Below are positions 1 to 10,384 of a stretch of DNA of 64,000 nt, piece after piece (position 1 is the stretch's first letter; the number at the start of each line of letters is the position of its first letter). Source of the DNA: Melieria omissa (Eukaryota > Arthropoda > Insecta > Diptera > Ulidiidae). Where the stretch lies: contig OZ020268.1 of assembly GCA_963971225.1 (NCBI GenBank), positions 115,117,072-115,181,071 of the forward strand, written 5' to 3'. A model generated the notes under the pieces. The model was not told where the DNA came from and did not search any database. It saw only the letters and a program-made list of their open reading frames with translations. A program made the position numbers and the translations under genes.

Positions 1-1800
1 TGTGGCCAACGTCGCCGTCGTCGTCGTCGATGTTGAATGTCGAGTGTTGAACTGAAAATTTCTTCCGGTTTCCGTTTTGCTGTCATTGTTGTGGTTGTTG
101 TTGTTGCTTGGATAGAAATTCATATTCATGATTTGTTCGACAGTTTTCCGCTGTCGCTGTTTGGTGGTGGCAGCTTATGGCAGCCTTGGCAACTTGATTT
201 CAACTCCAACTCCGTGGAAGACGTAAGCAGCCGCCACCACCGAACACAGCAGCGCCAAAACCATGTTTTTGCGCATCTTATATATATTTGTTGTACATAT
301 ATATATATGAAATTTTTTTTTTAAGTGCTGCCACAAATTTTATTCAAGCATTTCCTGCTTTTATGCGACAACATAAAAATTTTTATGCAACCAATGAAAA
401 GTGTATGTGTGTGTGTATAAAATCTTAAGCCAACGCACATATTCCGTGCAAGCCGAACGTACAAAACGCATAAATATGCGCTCGTACATACATACATACA
501 TATGTACATACATACTGACACAGGGATGTGTTTGGTTGAATCTTTGACTTGACTTGACGTATAAAAATTCAACGCAGTCTTTATGGCACTTTGATGGTGA
601 AAATGCTGCACGTGTCAATTGAATTGTTCGGGCATGGATATTTCTGCGTAGACACCCCCGCGCAATCAATTGCTATATCGGTGTGGATGTCTCTGTGCGT
701 GTGTGTGTGTGTGTGCGTACACTTCATTGGCGTTCGTTCATGTTTTTCCTATTTGGGAAAAATACCCGAAAGACTAATCCCGCGGGAGTCGAGTCAACCA
801 CCAATAAACCACACACACACACACACACACATAAATATGCATTCATACATGCGGGTGTGAGGCATCGAACATGTCAGTTGCCTTGTGAAATACAAGATTG
901 AAATTTTTCCACAATAGTAAACTCGCAAAGAAGACAGCATTAATACTACAACAACAACAACAATGCAAATTTATGGAAATGTCAGCACAGGAAAAAAACG
1001 CCAACGCCAAATGCTCGTTGTTTCACATGCTCGTTTACATATGATAGGTGTAGTTGTTGTTGTTGTTAGATTTTATAGACATATATTTTTTTTATTACGC
1101 CAAGCAGTCGTGCATGGATTTGTAATTTAAGTGCAGCCCCCGAATTCAGCTCGCGCCCAGCATCTGCAACGACAATCGCTTTCAGCGCTTTGGGCGCCTT
1201 TCAATATGTATGTGTGTGTGTAAGACACTATTCAGCCCTTCTTGCGTTTATTTACTGGCAGTGTCGACCCTCAAGAAATTCAGTACAAAATTAATAACAA
1301 TAAATGGTAAGTGTAGCCGCATGCGGCCAATATTTGCTGCTGTTCAGACGCAGGCGGCCATGCACCCACATCCACACTCACACACACACACACGTACGAC
1401 TGCTGCTCGTTTAGTTGCCATGAGCACAATTGCAGCCACTAAGTGCAACAATTACGACTCTTGCGAGTGGACTTTGTTGTTGTTATTGTTGCTATTTATA
1501 AGCACAAACATACCATTGTGTATGTGTGTGTGTATGTGTGGGTGCGATTGCTTGATTTGCATTGTTTTGTGCGGAGGGCGCACTGTCTGTCTGGCTGCCT
1601 GCCAGCGAGAAGCGTGGCGAAGTGGAGTTGTGAGGAAATGCATAAACAATGCGTTAACAATTTCCCATATTTTAGTTGCATTTCCTCGGCTGGCAATTGA
1701 TGAGATTGCGCGCAGTTGCCTCGTTCGGCATTCACATTTACCAACATGTAACTGTATGTATGTATGTATGTCTGTACCCTGCAAGCAATTCGGTAGTCGA
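1..1800. other. Non-coding island with GT/CA microsatellites
   Basis: This stretch is moderately GC-rich and holds a GT run at 691-716, a CA run at 810-831, CAA triplets near 950 and further CA/GT tracts near 1380 and 1520. The open frames here read almost entirely through these runs on both strands, with Cys/Val or His/Thr bias, so I do not accept them as genes. No splice-bounded coding exon was recognised. It resembles intronic or intergenic fly DNA. Confidence 0.6.
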
Positions 1801-1837
1801 CTACAAAAATAACTCACTTCTAGTTAACTTTCATAAC

Positions 1838-2082
1838 CTAACTATAAGCTAACTACAAAGTAATGCAGACCTTCCCAAAAATCAATGCAACTTTTGCTTT
1901 TTGGCATATTTTAAAGAACAGTTAATTGCTATTTGTTCTTATGCGATTTTATGTCCCTAACTATAAGCTAACTATAAAGTAATGCAGAACCCACCCAAAT
2001 TTAAGGCGTGCGTTTATGGCATAGGAATTTAAAAAACAGCTAATTGTTGTTTTTTTTTTGTTCTTTGGAATTTTATTTTACA
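1838..2082. repeat. Tandem duplication, about 119-bp period
   Basis: CTAACTATAAGCTAACTA followed by AAAGTAATGCAGA starts at 1838 and again at 1957. The similarity continues through a GGCAT-containing middle and an AACAGYTAATTG segment to a T-rich end. A weaker echo (TTAGTTGAAAAGTCATGCAGA) lies near 2730. Two diverged copies are visible. No coding potential or transposon ends were seen. Confidence 0.75.
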
Positions 2083-3430
2083 TATTTGTCATTTTCTTTC
2101 GTGCATTATGAAATCATAATCAGTGCTTGGTCTCGTGCGTGCGGTCGGAGTCCTAACTAAATTGAATTGTTAAACAATTTTATATAATTTTTTCAAGTGA
2201 TTGCTTTAGTTTTAATTATTTAAGCTAAGCCAAAATGAGAGGTGCAAGCAAAAGAAATTTAAGAAGCCTTTGAAAAAGGAAAGGGATTCGTATTCAAATA
2301 AATTAAATTCATGTAATGTTGGTAAATCAGAAGCCACCTGTTCCTCTGCTAATGTGCAGAGCCAAAACGGAATTTATATTGAAAATATTTGTGTCCAAGA
2401 AAATTGTTCCGAAAAAATTGTCCAACAAAAAATGCATTAAAAGAAAAAATCGGTGATTGGTATTTTAAAAATAGGCCATCTCGCAAGTGTTTTCAAGAGT
2501 TGTTAGGTATTTAAACATTTTTCAAATAAAAAAGGAAATACAAAAATTTTAAATTTACAAAACAAGCATAGAAATATCCATTTTTATGGATAAAGACGTA
2601 TTAACTAATAGTTGAGTTATACCTGATTTAAATAAAGTCAACTTGAAGCTAACTGAAATGTAATTAGTTTATAGCTAACCACAGATTAGATAACTTTTAA
2701 CTAACTTTTAAATAACTAACTTTAAGTTAGTTGAAAAGTCATGCAGAGTCGGACAATTGACTACTGCCTAGGCCATCGCCATGTTAAAATAGTCAGTTGG
2801 CTCCATTGAAAATAATCCAACTATCAACCACAACTAGTTGAGAATTAGTTAGATTAAAGTGCGTTAAAAGTTAATTGAGTTGCCGGCAGGGTATGTACTG
2901 TATGTCTATCTTGTCTGTGTTCAGGATATTATTACAAATACAAACATACACACACATAAATATATATGGAGTAGCAGTGCGTTGTGTTCGGTACGCTTCG
3001 GCATGATTCGCTTGTAGAGCTAAGCGTATTAAATTTCCAAATGAATTGATTAGCTCAAAGCAACAGCACAACGTAGTAGCTGCCTACAAAAATAGCAACA
3101 ACAAAATTTGATATGATCGAAAATTGCAATACGATTTGTATTTACATGTGTAACTGTTGGAAAATTTAATAATAAACCGGTCATATTATGGTTATTTACT
3201 TTAGCTATGAAAATCTGTTGCATACTTGTATGCGCTATGCATTTGCATTATAAAAGAGAGCTATCAAAATCATTTGATTTATGTTAATTATAGTGGATAG
3301 TGATTGCTAATGTAGATCACATAACAAAGCGGTAGTAATTTGTGTAGTAGGACTGAATTAGTTTAGGTTTAGGGTTCGAGTGCAGTAATTGGCACTTTGT
3401 AATGAGAAAGAGGGGGTAGAGAAGGGTGTG
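2083..3430. other. A+T-rich non-coding stretch with TTAGTTA motifs
   Basis: No gene is visible. Between 2600 and 2880 there are many copies of CTAACT/AGTTAG in both orientations, resembling the unit of the neighbouring 1838-2082 duplication. A minus-strand frame at 2871-3071 is short and has no recognisable motif. Confidence 0.5.
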
Positions 3431-3434
3431 TGCG

Positions 3435-3490
3435 ACTCAGAGGCTGCACTATCACTCAGAGGCCAAAATGGCCCATTGTGAAACCCTTCT
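3435..3490 (+). repeat. Degenerate copy of the TTAGGTTA-type dispersed repeat
   Basis: The segment CACTCAGAGGCCAAAATGG followed by CCCATTGTGAAACCC resembles the inner part of repeats at 5175-5250 and 56543-56624 (ACACTNRGAGGC, then GGCCCATT). Only this inner block is convincing, so the boundaries are approximate. Confidence 0.35.
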
Positions 3491-3639
3491 TGGAAGGTTC
3501 TGGAGCTAGCCAGTGGCTTTCAGTCCGGGGCAAATCAATTCGACTTCTTGATGAAGGAGAGTAGATCCGAAATTTCTTGTAATGAGAAAACCTGTCTAGC
3601 AATAAAATCATGGCAATTGTTTCATCCGACCGTCAAGTA

Positions 3640-3930
3640 AGCATTGTTGCAATTGATCGTTTGGAAACATTTGAATAAGGCTGGACACAAAAACAGACTC
3701 GGTGAATGGATATCAAACGAGTTGATGCATAAAATCTCATGAAAGAAATTTGTAAACAAATTAACCCATTTCCGCACCTGATCTCAAATGATTACCAATT
3801 GTTTCTATACACGGTAAATGATTTTACTGGTGAAAAGTTTGTCCCAAGAAAAGTTTGTGGCGATCAACTGTCCCTGAGACAAGGATTTCTAAAAAAAAAA
3901 CTTCAAAATGGCAACAAAATATGTCAGGTA
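3640..3930 (+). pseudogene. mariner transposase relic, internally deleted
   Basis: Conceptual reading gives KHLNKAGHKNRLGEWISNEL around 3660-3725. This matches the mariner pattern between the second helix-turn-helix and the WVPHEL motif. A jump then leads to SNDYQLFLYTVNDFTGEKF at about 3783-3840, the mariner segment just after the catalytic D34D region (family pattern PSDYHLF). The tail AAAATGGCAACAAAATA near 3906 corresponds to the conserved KWQQ C-terminal motif. The middle, holding the first two catalytic Asp residues, is missing and stops interrupt the frame. Terminal repeats were not found. It resembles the relic at 41181-41564, which shares the NDF-G-E-F stretch, so both probably come from one old lineage. 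It is a non-functional fossil; subfamily is uncertain. Confidence 0.6.
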
Positions 3931-3971
3931 AGAAGAAAATACATGTTTTGGATCTCAGCCTGTATATTCAT

Positions 3972-4654
3972 TAGGGCGGGTTAATTTTTTTTATGAAGCG
4001 TATAGCAAAAACGTAATCTATAGGTGATTCTGAGAAATTTTGCTCAAGAGACCATAGCTCTAAGTCGGATTTGGAGCCCCCCAAAATTTCAAAAAAAATA
4101 TTTTATAATATATACATAGAATAATTTAATTAAATTCATCATAAAATCGGATAGAGTTATACTAGATTTCTCAATCTGGGCTGGTTTGAAAGGTATTTTT
4201 ATCACCTTTCAGAATCTGTATTGATACCAATATTCTGTTTTATTTTTAGTAGACATATGAGGCATTTTTTGTCGAAAAATAGCCTAAAATGAACTTTTAA
4301 CTAATAAATTCCGAATTGACTTCGATTTTTTTCGATAATTTTTTTTGATAATTTTTTTTGTTGCAGATTATGAAAGTTCAGATAATTTCCAACAACTTTT
4401 ATTACGATCAATTTTTTTGTTTTCGAACTCCTTTTTGTAGGAAAAACGATCTGAAGAAATCAACATTTTCAAGGTTTCAACAAAAAAACACTATTTTTAC
4501 ATTTTTAATCCAATTTTATTTTAATTTTGGGGGGCTCCAAATCCGACTTAGAGCTATGGTTTCTTAAACAAAATTTCTTAGAATCACCTATAGATTATGT
4601 TTTTGCTATACGCTTCAACCAAAAAAATCGTTCCCTACAATTTGACCCGCCCTA
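3972..4654. mobile_element. hAT-type MITE with long inverted repeats
   Basis: The element begins TAGGGCGGGTTAA and ends TTTGACCCGCCCTA. It is flanked by a perfect 8-bp target duplication ATATTCAT (3964-3971 and 4655-4662). The inverted similarity extends inward for about 120 bp: GATTCTGAGAAATTTTG, CATAGCTCTAAGTCGGATTT and GGAGCCCCCCAAAAT recur in reverse at 4526-4600. The 8-bp duplication and TAGGG-type termini suggest the hAT superfamily. The 683-bp interior has no transposase, so it is non-autonomous. It lies 42 bp beyond a mariner relic. Confidence 0.8.
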
Positions 4655-4689
4655 ATATTCATACATCTAAATATTTTTGTATTTTGGTC

Positions 4690-5170
4690 CTAAAAGTTTA
4701 AAATAGAAAATTTTGTTAAAAGGAGAAAATTTTTCTCTTTCATTTGATATCCATATCTTCATCCTTGCACAACCCCAAATATTAAAAAAATTTGTTGAAA
4801 TGTGTATGCCCTTAAAATTTGTAAGTCCTTTAAAAAGGACTTTGCGTCAAAAAATTGAAAACTGACTATGCCAAGTTACTTAAATTGACCTCTACTTTTA
4901 TGCCTATATCAAGATTTGGATGGGTCTCGACGAAAATGATTTTTTTGTGGCTTACGGTGTAACAAATGTAAAGTTGGTGTTTTCACTCACCAACTTCATA
5001 ACTTTGTCATTTTTCTTTCGATTCTATTAATGTTAAGCTTAATATGTGCACAACTAATATATCTTTCACCTTAGATTTTAAAACGGTCGAAAAATTGACT
5101 ATTTTTAAACTTTCACCGTCAGTAACCTTCCCAAATCTTATTTGATTTGGAGAGTCTATATACCACTGGA
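4690..5170. repeat. A+T-rich stretch ending in a dispersed repeat shared with 31990-32120
   Basis: From about 5080 to 5170 the sequence reads ACGGTCGAAAAATTGACT, then ACTTTCACCGTCAGTAA, CCCAAATCTTATTTGATTTG and TCTATATACCACTGG. The reverse complement of about 31995-32090 has TTGGTCAAAAAATTCACT, ACTTTGACCGTCAGTAA, CCCCAAATCTCATCTGAT and TGTATATAGCTGG in the same order. The rest of the interval shows no gene. Confidence 0.55.
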
Positions 5171-5174
5171 CAAT

Positions 5175-5250
5175 AGATCTTTTGAGGCCTCTGAGTGTAC
5201 TATCTAAGAAACCAGTAAATTCCCTGTCATATCTGACTTAACCTAACCTT
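5175..5250 (-). repeat. TTAGGTTAAGT-type dispersed repeat
   Basis: Read on the minus strand this gives TTAGGTTAAGTCAGA, then ACTGGTTTCTTAGATAGTA, CACTCAGAGGCC and ATCTATTGTCC. The copies at 49283-49362 (+) and 56543-56624 (-) have the same blocks in the same order. Similar TTAGGTTA-headed repeats are widespread in higher fly genomes (general knowledge). It overlaps the start of the 202-bp duplication. Confidence 0.5.
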
Positions 5251-5400
5251 CATTGCAACATGTTCTCTAACCCACTTTAGAATCATTCTGTTTTTGTAAA
5301 CATACCCGTTGAGATTTTGAATACTTTCAGAAACCAGTTCAGACATTTGTTCCTAACACATTTGTTAATATTTATTTAGTTTTAATATGTAAAGACATCC
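5199..5400. repeat. 202-bp direct repeat, left copy
   Basis: The segment starts ACTATCTAAGAAACCAGTAA and ends GTAAAGACATCC. It recurs at 5652-5853 with the same length and roughly 85-90% identity by eye. The two copies exactly bracket a SINE. Confidence 0.8.
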
Positions 5401-5651
5401 GCCGCCGCCGTAGCTGAGATGGCTTGTGCGTTGGGCCGCGAGTCAAATGCAATGCTCGAACACAGGTTCAAGACTCCGTTGCATTAACACCGAAAAAAAA
5501 AGAAAAAACAAAAATTTTTCTTTCGGCGGCTGTACTCTCAGCAGGAAATGGCAAACCTCTGAAGAGTAAAATTGCCTATGAAAAAGCTCCCAACTCACCG
5601 TTCGGAATCGGCATAAAACTGTAGGTCCCTTCCTAAGAAGAAGAAGAACAT
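5401..5651 (+). mobile_element. tRNA-derived SINE, copy 1 (3'-shortened)
   Basis: The 5' part looks like a tRNA: A-box-like TAGCTGAGATGGCTTG at 5411-5426 and B-box-like GGTTCAAGACT at 5465-5475. A body follows with CGGCGGCTGT, ACTCTCAGCAGGAAATGGC, AAACCTCTGA, GAAAAAGCTCCCAAC, CGTTCGGAATCGGCATAAAA and CTGTAGGTCCC, ending in AAGAAGAAG. The copy at 9673-10014 has the same blocks in the same order. Copy 1 lacks about 70 bp of the 3' region present in copy 2. Internal A and B boxes imply past RNA polymerase III transcription (family knowledge). No short target duplication was seen. Confidence 0.8.
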
Positions 5652-5853
5652 ACTATCTAAGAAACCAGTAAATTCGATGCCATATCTGACTTAACCTAAC
5701 TTTCATTGTAACATTTCTCTTAATCCACTTTATAATCTTTCTGCTTCTCTAAACATACCTGTTGAGATTTGGAATACTTTCAAAAACCAGTTTAGAAATT
5801 AGTTCCTGAAATATTTCTTAAAATTTATTTAGTTTTAAGATGTAAGGACATCC
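5652..5853. repeat. 202-bp direct repeat, right copy
   Basis: This is the second copy of 5199-5400, starting directly after the SINE tail and ending GTAAGGACATCC before a C-rich run. Differences are scattered substitutions and small shifts, implying the duplication is not recent. Confidence 0.8.
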
Positions 5854-6588
5854 CCCTCTCCCCCCCCCCACTGTTAACATATTTTCACTCACTCTGACGG
5901 AGTTTTAGTTGTCTAACGTAGTTACGGTTGAGGCCCTTCGGAGCGGAGTTACTGAGACTGCACCAAGGCGGAACCCACTTATGTCATAAAGGCCCATTGT
6001 AATACTCACTCTTTGTAACACTCACTCACTCATTGAACTAGTTTGAATTCCTTATGGAGTCTAGTAGACTATGAATAGTCCTATTGCCTAGATCACATGG
6101 ATGATCAAAGAAGTAGTGTCCCATGTCAGCTTTGCTTCTTCAAGAAAATGTAGAACAAGTTCAAAGAAGGTGAAGTGCGTTTTCTTCCTCTTCTTCCATA
6201 CTTTGCTTAACAACAGTCAATAGAAATCAAAACCAACCGTTTTGCTTGAGTGCCAATCTAAGTTCTCCTCTGGTTCCTTCATAGAGAGAAGTGAAAGAAG
6301 TTCTTTAGAACGTTGAAAGTATAAGAATGCCCAAAGGCACGAAACATATCCTCTGTTGCCTTGAGCTCATCTTAGGTTAGCTTTTTCTATTAAACTCGTA
6401 TGAGTGTAAAGCTTGGAGGTCATAAAAGGGATGTCAAGAATTTGTATGGCTCCATTGTACTCTGCCAAGCGAACTCGTCTGCTCTACAGTTCCCAAATTA
6501 CGAAGATCAAAGGAAAAAATTAACTTCAAGTGCTTCAATACCGCCAAGTAATATTCTGTTTTGACCATCTGTCCTTCTGAATTTATTT
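5854..6588. other. Non-coding stretch
   Basis: No gene is recognised. At 5985-6005 the string AAAGGCCCATTGTAATAC resembles the inner block of the TTAGGTTA-type repeat. The minus-strand frame at 6434-6694 overlaps the start of a tandem duplication and has no known motif. Confidence 0.45.
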
Positions 6589-6905
6589 CACAAAGCACTA
6601 AACTACGAATATCGAAGAAGACGATGAGCTTCGAAGGACAAAATTCGAAGATGTGGTAGTGTAAATATGGGTCCTTAAGATATATTTTTTTCAAAAAAAC
6701 TATTGAAAATATTCAAGGATAAAGTTTCAAAAGGACAATATCAATTCGCAAAGGACTAAACTACGAATATCGAAGAAAACAAAGAGCTTCGAAGGACAAA
6801 ATTCGAAGACGTGGTAGTTTACATATTAGTTCTTAAGATATATTTTTTCAAAAAGAAATCTACTGGAAATTTCCAAGTATATTCAAGGATAAAGTTTTAA
6901 ACGGA
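6589..6905. repeat. Tandem duplication, 158-bp period
   Basis: The block CTAAACTACGAATATCGAAG, then AGCTTCGAAGGACAAAATTC and GAAGAYGTGGTAGT occurs in copies starting near 6589 and 6747. Both continue into CTTAAGATATATTTTTTC and TATTCAAGGATAAAGTTT. The two copies are in direct orientation and clearly diverged. Confidence 0.85.
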
Positions 6906-8150
6906 CACTTTCAATACCTTTCGTCCTTTTGCTCCCAAACATTACTTTTTTTAGATTCTAAGGATTTTTCTTTTTCATTTGATACCCACATTGTTATTCT
7001 GCATTGAGCTCAATTTTTAAAAATAATTTGTTTAAATAAATAATAAAAAAAAAAATAAATAATACAAATATATTATAATTTTTTGAAATAAACATGTCCT
7101 TGAAATTTCAAAGTACTTTTAACAAAAATCCTGAAGTCAGAGAGAAAATCTAAAAACGCAGTTTTACTACATTTGGCTTCTAGTTTCGCGAGTATATCGA
7201 ATTTTTTGTGTGTAAATTTTGTTGTTGCACAGTGTAAGCAGGAAAGATATACTACTTGGTATATTGTTTTCTACCTTCGCTCCAGCAATGCCAACGTCTT
7301 TTCCTCTCTTTATGTCTGTTTTGATTTAGATACTTTATTAAACTTGTAATCGCTGCTGATTTTATTGAATTATTATTTGAATTAATCAAATAATTTGAAT
7401 TCAACGATGCAGTAAAACTTGCAATATCAGCGCAGCAAAGCAGTGCTGTCAGAAGTTCATATGTGGTCTTCAATAGAATGAAATTGAAATCTGAGTAGTC
7501 AGCCATGGCAACGGCGACCCCGTGTGCTGCACCCTTTGGCTGGCAAGCTTGGATTTCGCATATGCAAAGCCACTCTGTCGAGCACATAAGTAATATCAAA
7601 ACATGAAAGCGTCTGCAACCACCTGCACCGGCAGTGCCACCAGTGCTGCCTACGCTCGGTTCGTATTTATGTGTAAAGAGGAAAAAATGACAAACCCTTA
7701 ATGCTGTCATAACGCAAATGTAGTGTGAGTTCTCTGCCCATCCCATACATGCCCCACACCCCGCACAGTCCCCCCCACCCACTCGTCAGCACCGATCTAC
7801 CATATGCACGTGAAATAAATGTATGGAATACAAAAATCAATTTCATTTCCAGCGACAGTCTGACAGGCAACCAGCGACATTTCAACATACTCCTAAGGAT
7901 CTGCACATGTGTGCTTGTGTGTGTGCGTGTGTGTTTAGAATACCATATATGAAACGCAAATAAAGCCAACATAAAAGCAAAAATAAATCGACTGCGAGCG
8001 CCCGTGTCGCACATGTCTCGCACCACACCCAACAGCGACAACAACAGCGACAGTGCACAGCAAAAGTGCAGGAAAAGACGGAACAAAAAAATTAAATAAA
8101 ACTGAATTACGACAATGTTGCTGCCATCTTAGACGCTGCCTGGCAGGGTT
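6906..8150. other. Non-coding stretch, A+T-rich then GC-richer
   Basis: The first 300 bp are A/T-rich, with TTTCATTTGATACCCA near 6972 echoing TTTCATTTGATATCCA near 4738. From 7250 the base composition rises and long frames open on the minus strand (7252-7782, 7667-8086). They lack recognisable domains or splice sites in register, and include CA/GT runs near 7910. I treat them as chance frames. Confidence 0.4.
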
Positions 8151-8160
8151 GTTGATTTAA

Positions 8161-8584
8161 CCCTTTCGTCGTGTCTGGCAGCCGCCTCAACCCGTGCAAA
8201 TTTCAAACAGGACACACAAACACACACACACACAGAGTCTAAATCCACTTGGCGCTACGGTCTGCGATTGTGGCTTTCGATTTTGTGCCGCACAATATGC
8301 GTCTTTGGTATTTTACGGTTTATTGAAATATGCCCAAAGTGTTCATTTCGACGTATCCTGCGCTTTCTTGCACCCCATTCCTGCACTCCTTGTCTTCAGA
8401 CGCATGTCGACTTAAGGCCATCGTGTGTTTGCTTGTGTGCCGCGTGCGCTTTTCTCTGTAAAAGGGCGGTTTTTGTGGAATTGATTCATTCGCTACTTCT
8501 CCTCCCCTCCGCTTTCTACGCAGCGAACTCCACTTTGCTGAACTTTACATTGTAAATTTAAATCTGCAAATATCGACAAAAGGG
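8161..8584. mobile_element. Possible TTAA-flanked (piggyBac-type) MITE
   Basis: TTAA at 8157-8160 is followed by CCCTTTCGTCG. The other end is CGACAAAAGGG followed by TTAA at 8585-8588. The 15-bp TTAACCCTTTYGTCG is therefore inverted with one mismatch. piggyBac elements insert at TTAA and often start CCC (family knowledge). The interior has a CA run and no transposase. TTAACCCTTT is a simple word, so coincidence is possible. Confidence 0.35.
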
Positions 8585-8807
8585 TTAATGTAATAAAAAA
8601 CATTTAAGGCATAATAACAGTGTAGTCTCGATGGCGTGAACTGTGATATGATTTGGTTTGTTGTAAGGGTTTGTTCACACTGTGTAAGTTTTTGAAATCT
8701 GTATTTGCTCAATTTTCAGACTAAGAAAAATACAAATTTCAATTAGTTTCAGATTTTAAACGTTGTAGCCAGAGACACTGAAGCTCTGGAAATATGTATG
8801 GAACCAT

Positions 8808-8983
8808 AAGTGGCGGATTCAGGGTGTAGTTTTGGGGGTTGAACCCCCTCGCCCCGGCAATATTTGGGTCTCCTTAAAAACTACACTCAAATTAAAAGGC
8901 ATTTTTATTTTTTTAATGATTTTAAAAAAATATAAAAGTATTACTTTTTAAGCCCCCAAAAATGTTTTCTGATACCGCCCCTG
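8808..8983. mobile_element. Short hAT-type MITE
   Basis: An 8-bp duplication GGAACCAT flanks the element (8800-8807 and 8984-8991). The left end reads AAGTGGCGGATTCAGGG and the right end, reversed, CAGGGGCGGTATCAG. The CAGTGGCGGAT-like termini and 8-bp target site are typical of hAT elements. The 176-bp interior holds a GGGGGTTGAACCCCC hairpin and A/T-rich filler, with no coding capacity. Confidence 0.7.
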
Positions 8984-8991
8984 GGAACCAT

Positions 8992-9662
8992 AAATTTACA
9001 ATTGGGGGTCAATTTTTAAACTCCAAATGTAAAATTTTGTGACTCACATTATTCCTGGTTGGGAGAGTTTAAAGCGTTGAAAGTATACAAATGGACTTTC
9101 AGCAATATTTATTCAGACCTGTTGTAGAAGTTGGTGAATACCCTCTTTATAGATTCGAAAATTTGAACAACCAAAAATTTAAGAATAAAATCGAACTACA
9201 AAATCACAAACTGGCAAGAAAACATTGTAAAAAATGCTTTACAGTATTTTGTAGACTTGAACACTCGAACAAGTAATTTTCAGGTTTTGTGCTTAGATTT
9301 TATTCTTCAATTTTAGTTTCACATTTCATTAGATATTTTTTTTTTTGAGAACATTGAGTGTATTCACAATCTGTGACAACTAATATTCCCACAAAAGACC
9401 CAAATTTTTCGAAACAACAAGGAAGCATTCAAGTCAAGAAGATGAATGAACGCATAGATTGTTAGCGTGGTGCCAGAAACAGGGTTGCATTGAAAGTTTA
9501 AAAAGCAGCTGATTTTGTTCATTAGGTAGATGTTCATTGTTGTTGTTTTTCAGAATGTGTCTTTCCTGGGACAGAATACTAAGCATTATAACCAACCCAC
9601 ATCGCCCAGATAGGACTGAATGTATTTCAGTCTTGTCTCCAGATCAGCTAGAGACACTATTC
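8992..9662. other. Non-coding stretch
   Basis: A/T-rich DNA with no recognised gene. The plus-strand frame at 9091-9276 is Lys/Asn-rich with no motif. Confidence 0.4.
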
Positions 9663-9672
9663 GATGGGAATA

Positions 9673-10014
9673 ATAATTTTTTTTTTATTAATAATAATTG
9701 ATTGGCACGACAGCCCGCTTACGCGAGACTAAGGCCTAGCTTCCCGCAGCCACCCGTGTTGTGCGTGTGAATTTTGTACGCGGGTGGAAGGGACCTACAG
9801 TTTTATGCCGGTTCCGAACGGCAGGTTGGGAGCTTTTTCATAGGCAATTTTTACTCTCAGAGGTTTGCCATTTCCAGCTGAGAGGACAGCCACCGAAAGA
9901 GAAAACGAGTTTCCCGTTATTTTTTTTAGGTGTTACTACATGCAGAATTCGAACTTGCGTCGCTCTGCATGCGACTCGCTGGACCGCGCACTAACCAACT
10001 GAGCCACGGCGGCT
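9673..10014 (-). mobile_element. tRNA-derived SINE, copy 2 (near complete)
   Basis: On the minus strand the element starts in CAGCCGCCGTGGCTCAGTTG, with A box TGGCTCAGTTGG and B box GTTCGAATTC about 40 bp apart. The body has GGTGGCTGTCCTCTCAGCTG, GAAATGGCAAACCTCTGAG, AAGCTCCCAACCTGCCGTTC and AAAACTGTAGGTCCCTTCC. A 3' extension contains CACGGGTGG and GCGGGCTGTCGTGCCAAT, then an A/T-rich ATTATTATTAATAAAA tail. A perfect 10-bp target duplication GATGGGAATA flanks it (9663-9672 and 10015-10024), showing it moved by retroposition. Its 3' partner LINE is not visible here. It belongs to the same family as 5401-5651. Confidence 0.9.
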
Positions 10015-10384
10015 GATGGGAATAGTGATCGGAATTGTCATCACTGGCTTGGACACATTGCTATGAGAATTTAACAGTAGATCCTTTGTTCTACGGGAGT
10101 GGAAGCATAGCCAAAGCTATTGAGCCACTCTGCAGCTGGAAAAGATTTTGCCACCTATTGTAACCTTTTCGCAAGAAATAGTCCTGTATCCGTCTTAGCC
10201 TCGAGTTATGAGTAGCATGGCAGACCCTATGCCGGTCATTAGTAATCCCACTCTCGCGGGAAACCCACCTGACCAAATCCAGAAGATGTTGAGGTCCACT
10301 TAACAGCTCACCAACCTCAGAAAATTCTGGCAGTCCTTGACTAATTTGGATTTTACTATACTATAGTCTTGGTTAATTCCTTTA

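Noticed and set aside
9940..10014. tRNA gene on the minus strand
   Set aside because: The A and B boxes belong to a SINE head with SINE body and target duplications; no acceptor stem pairs.
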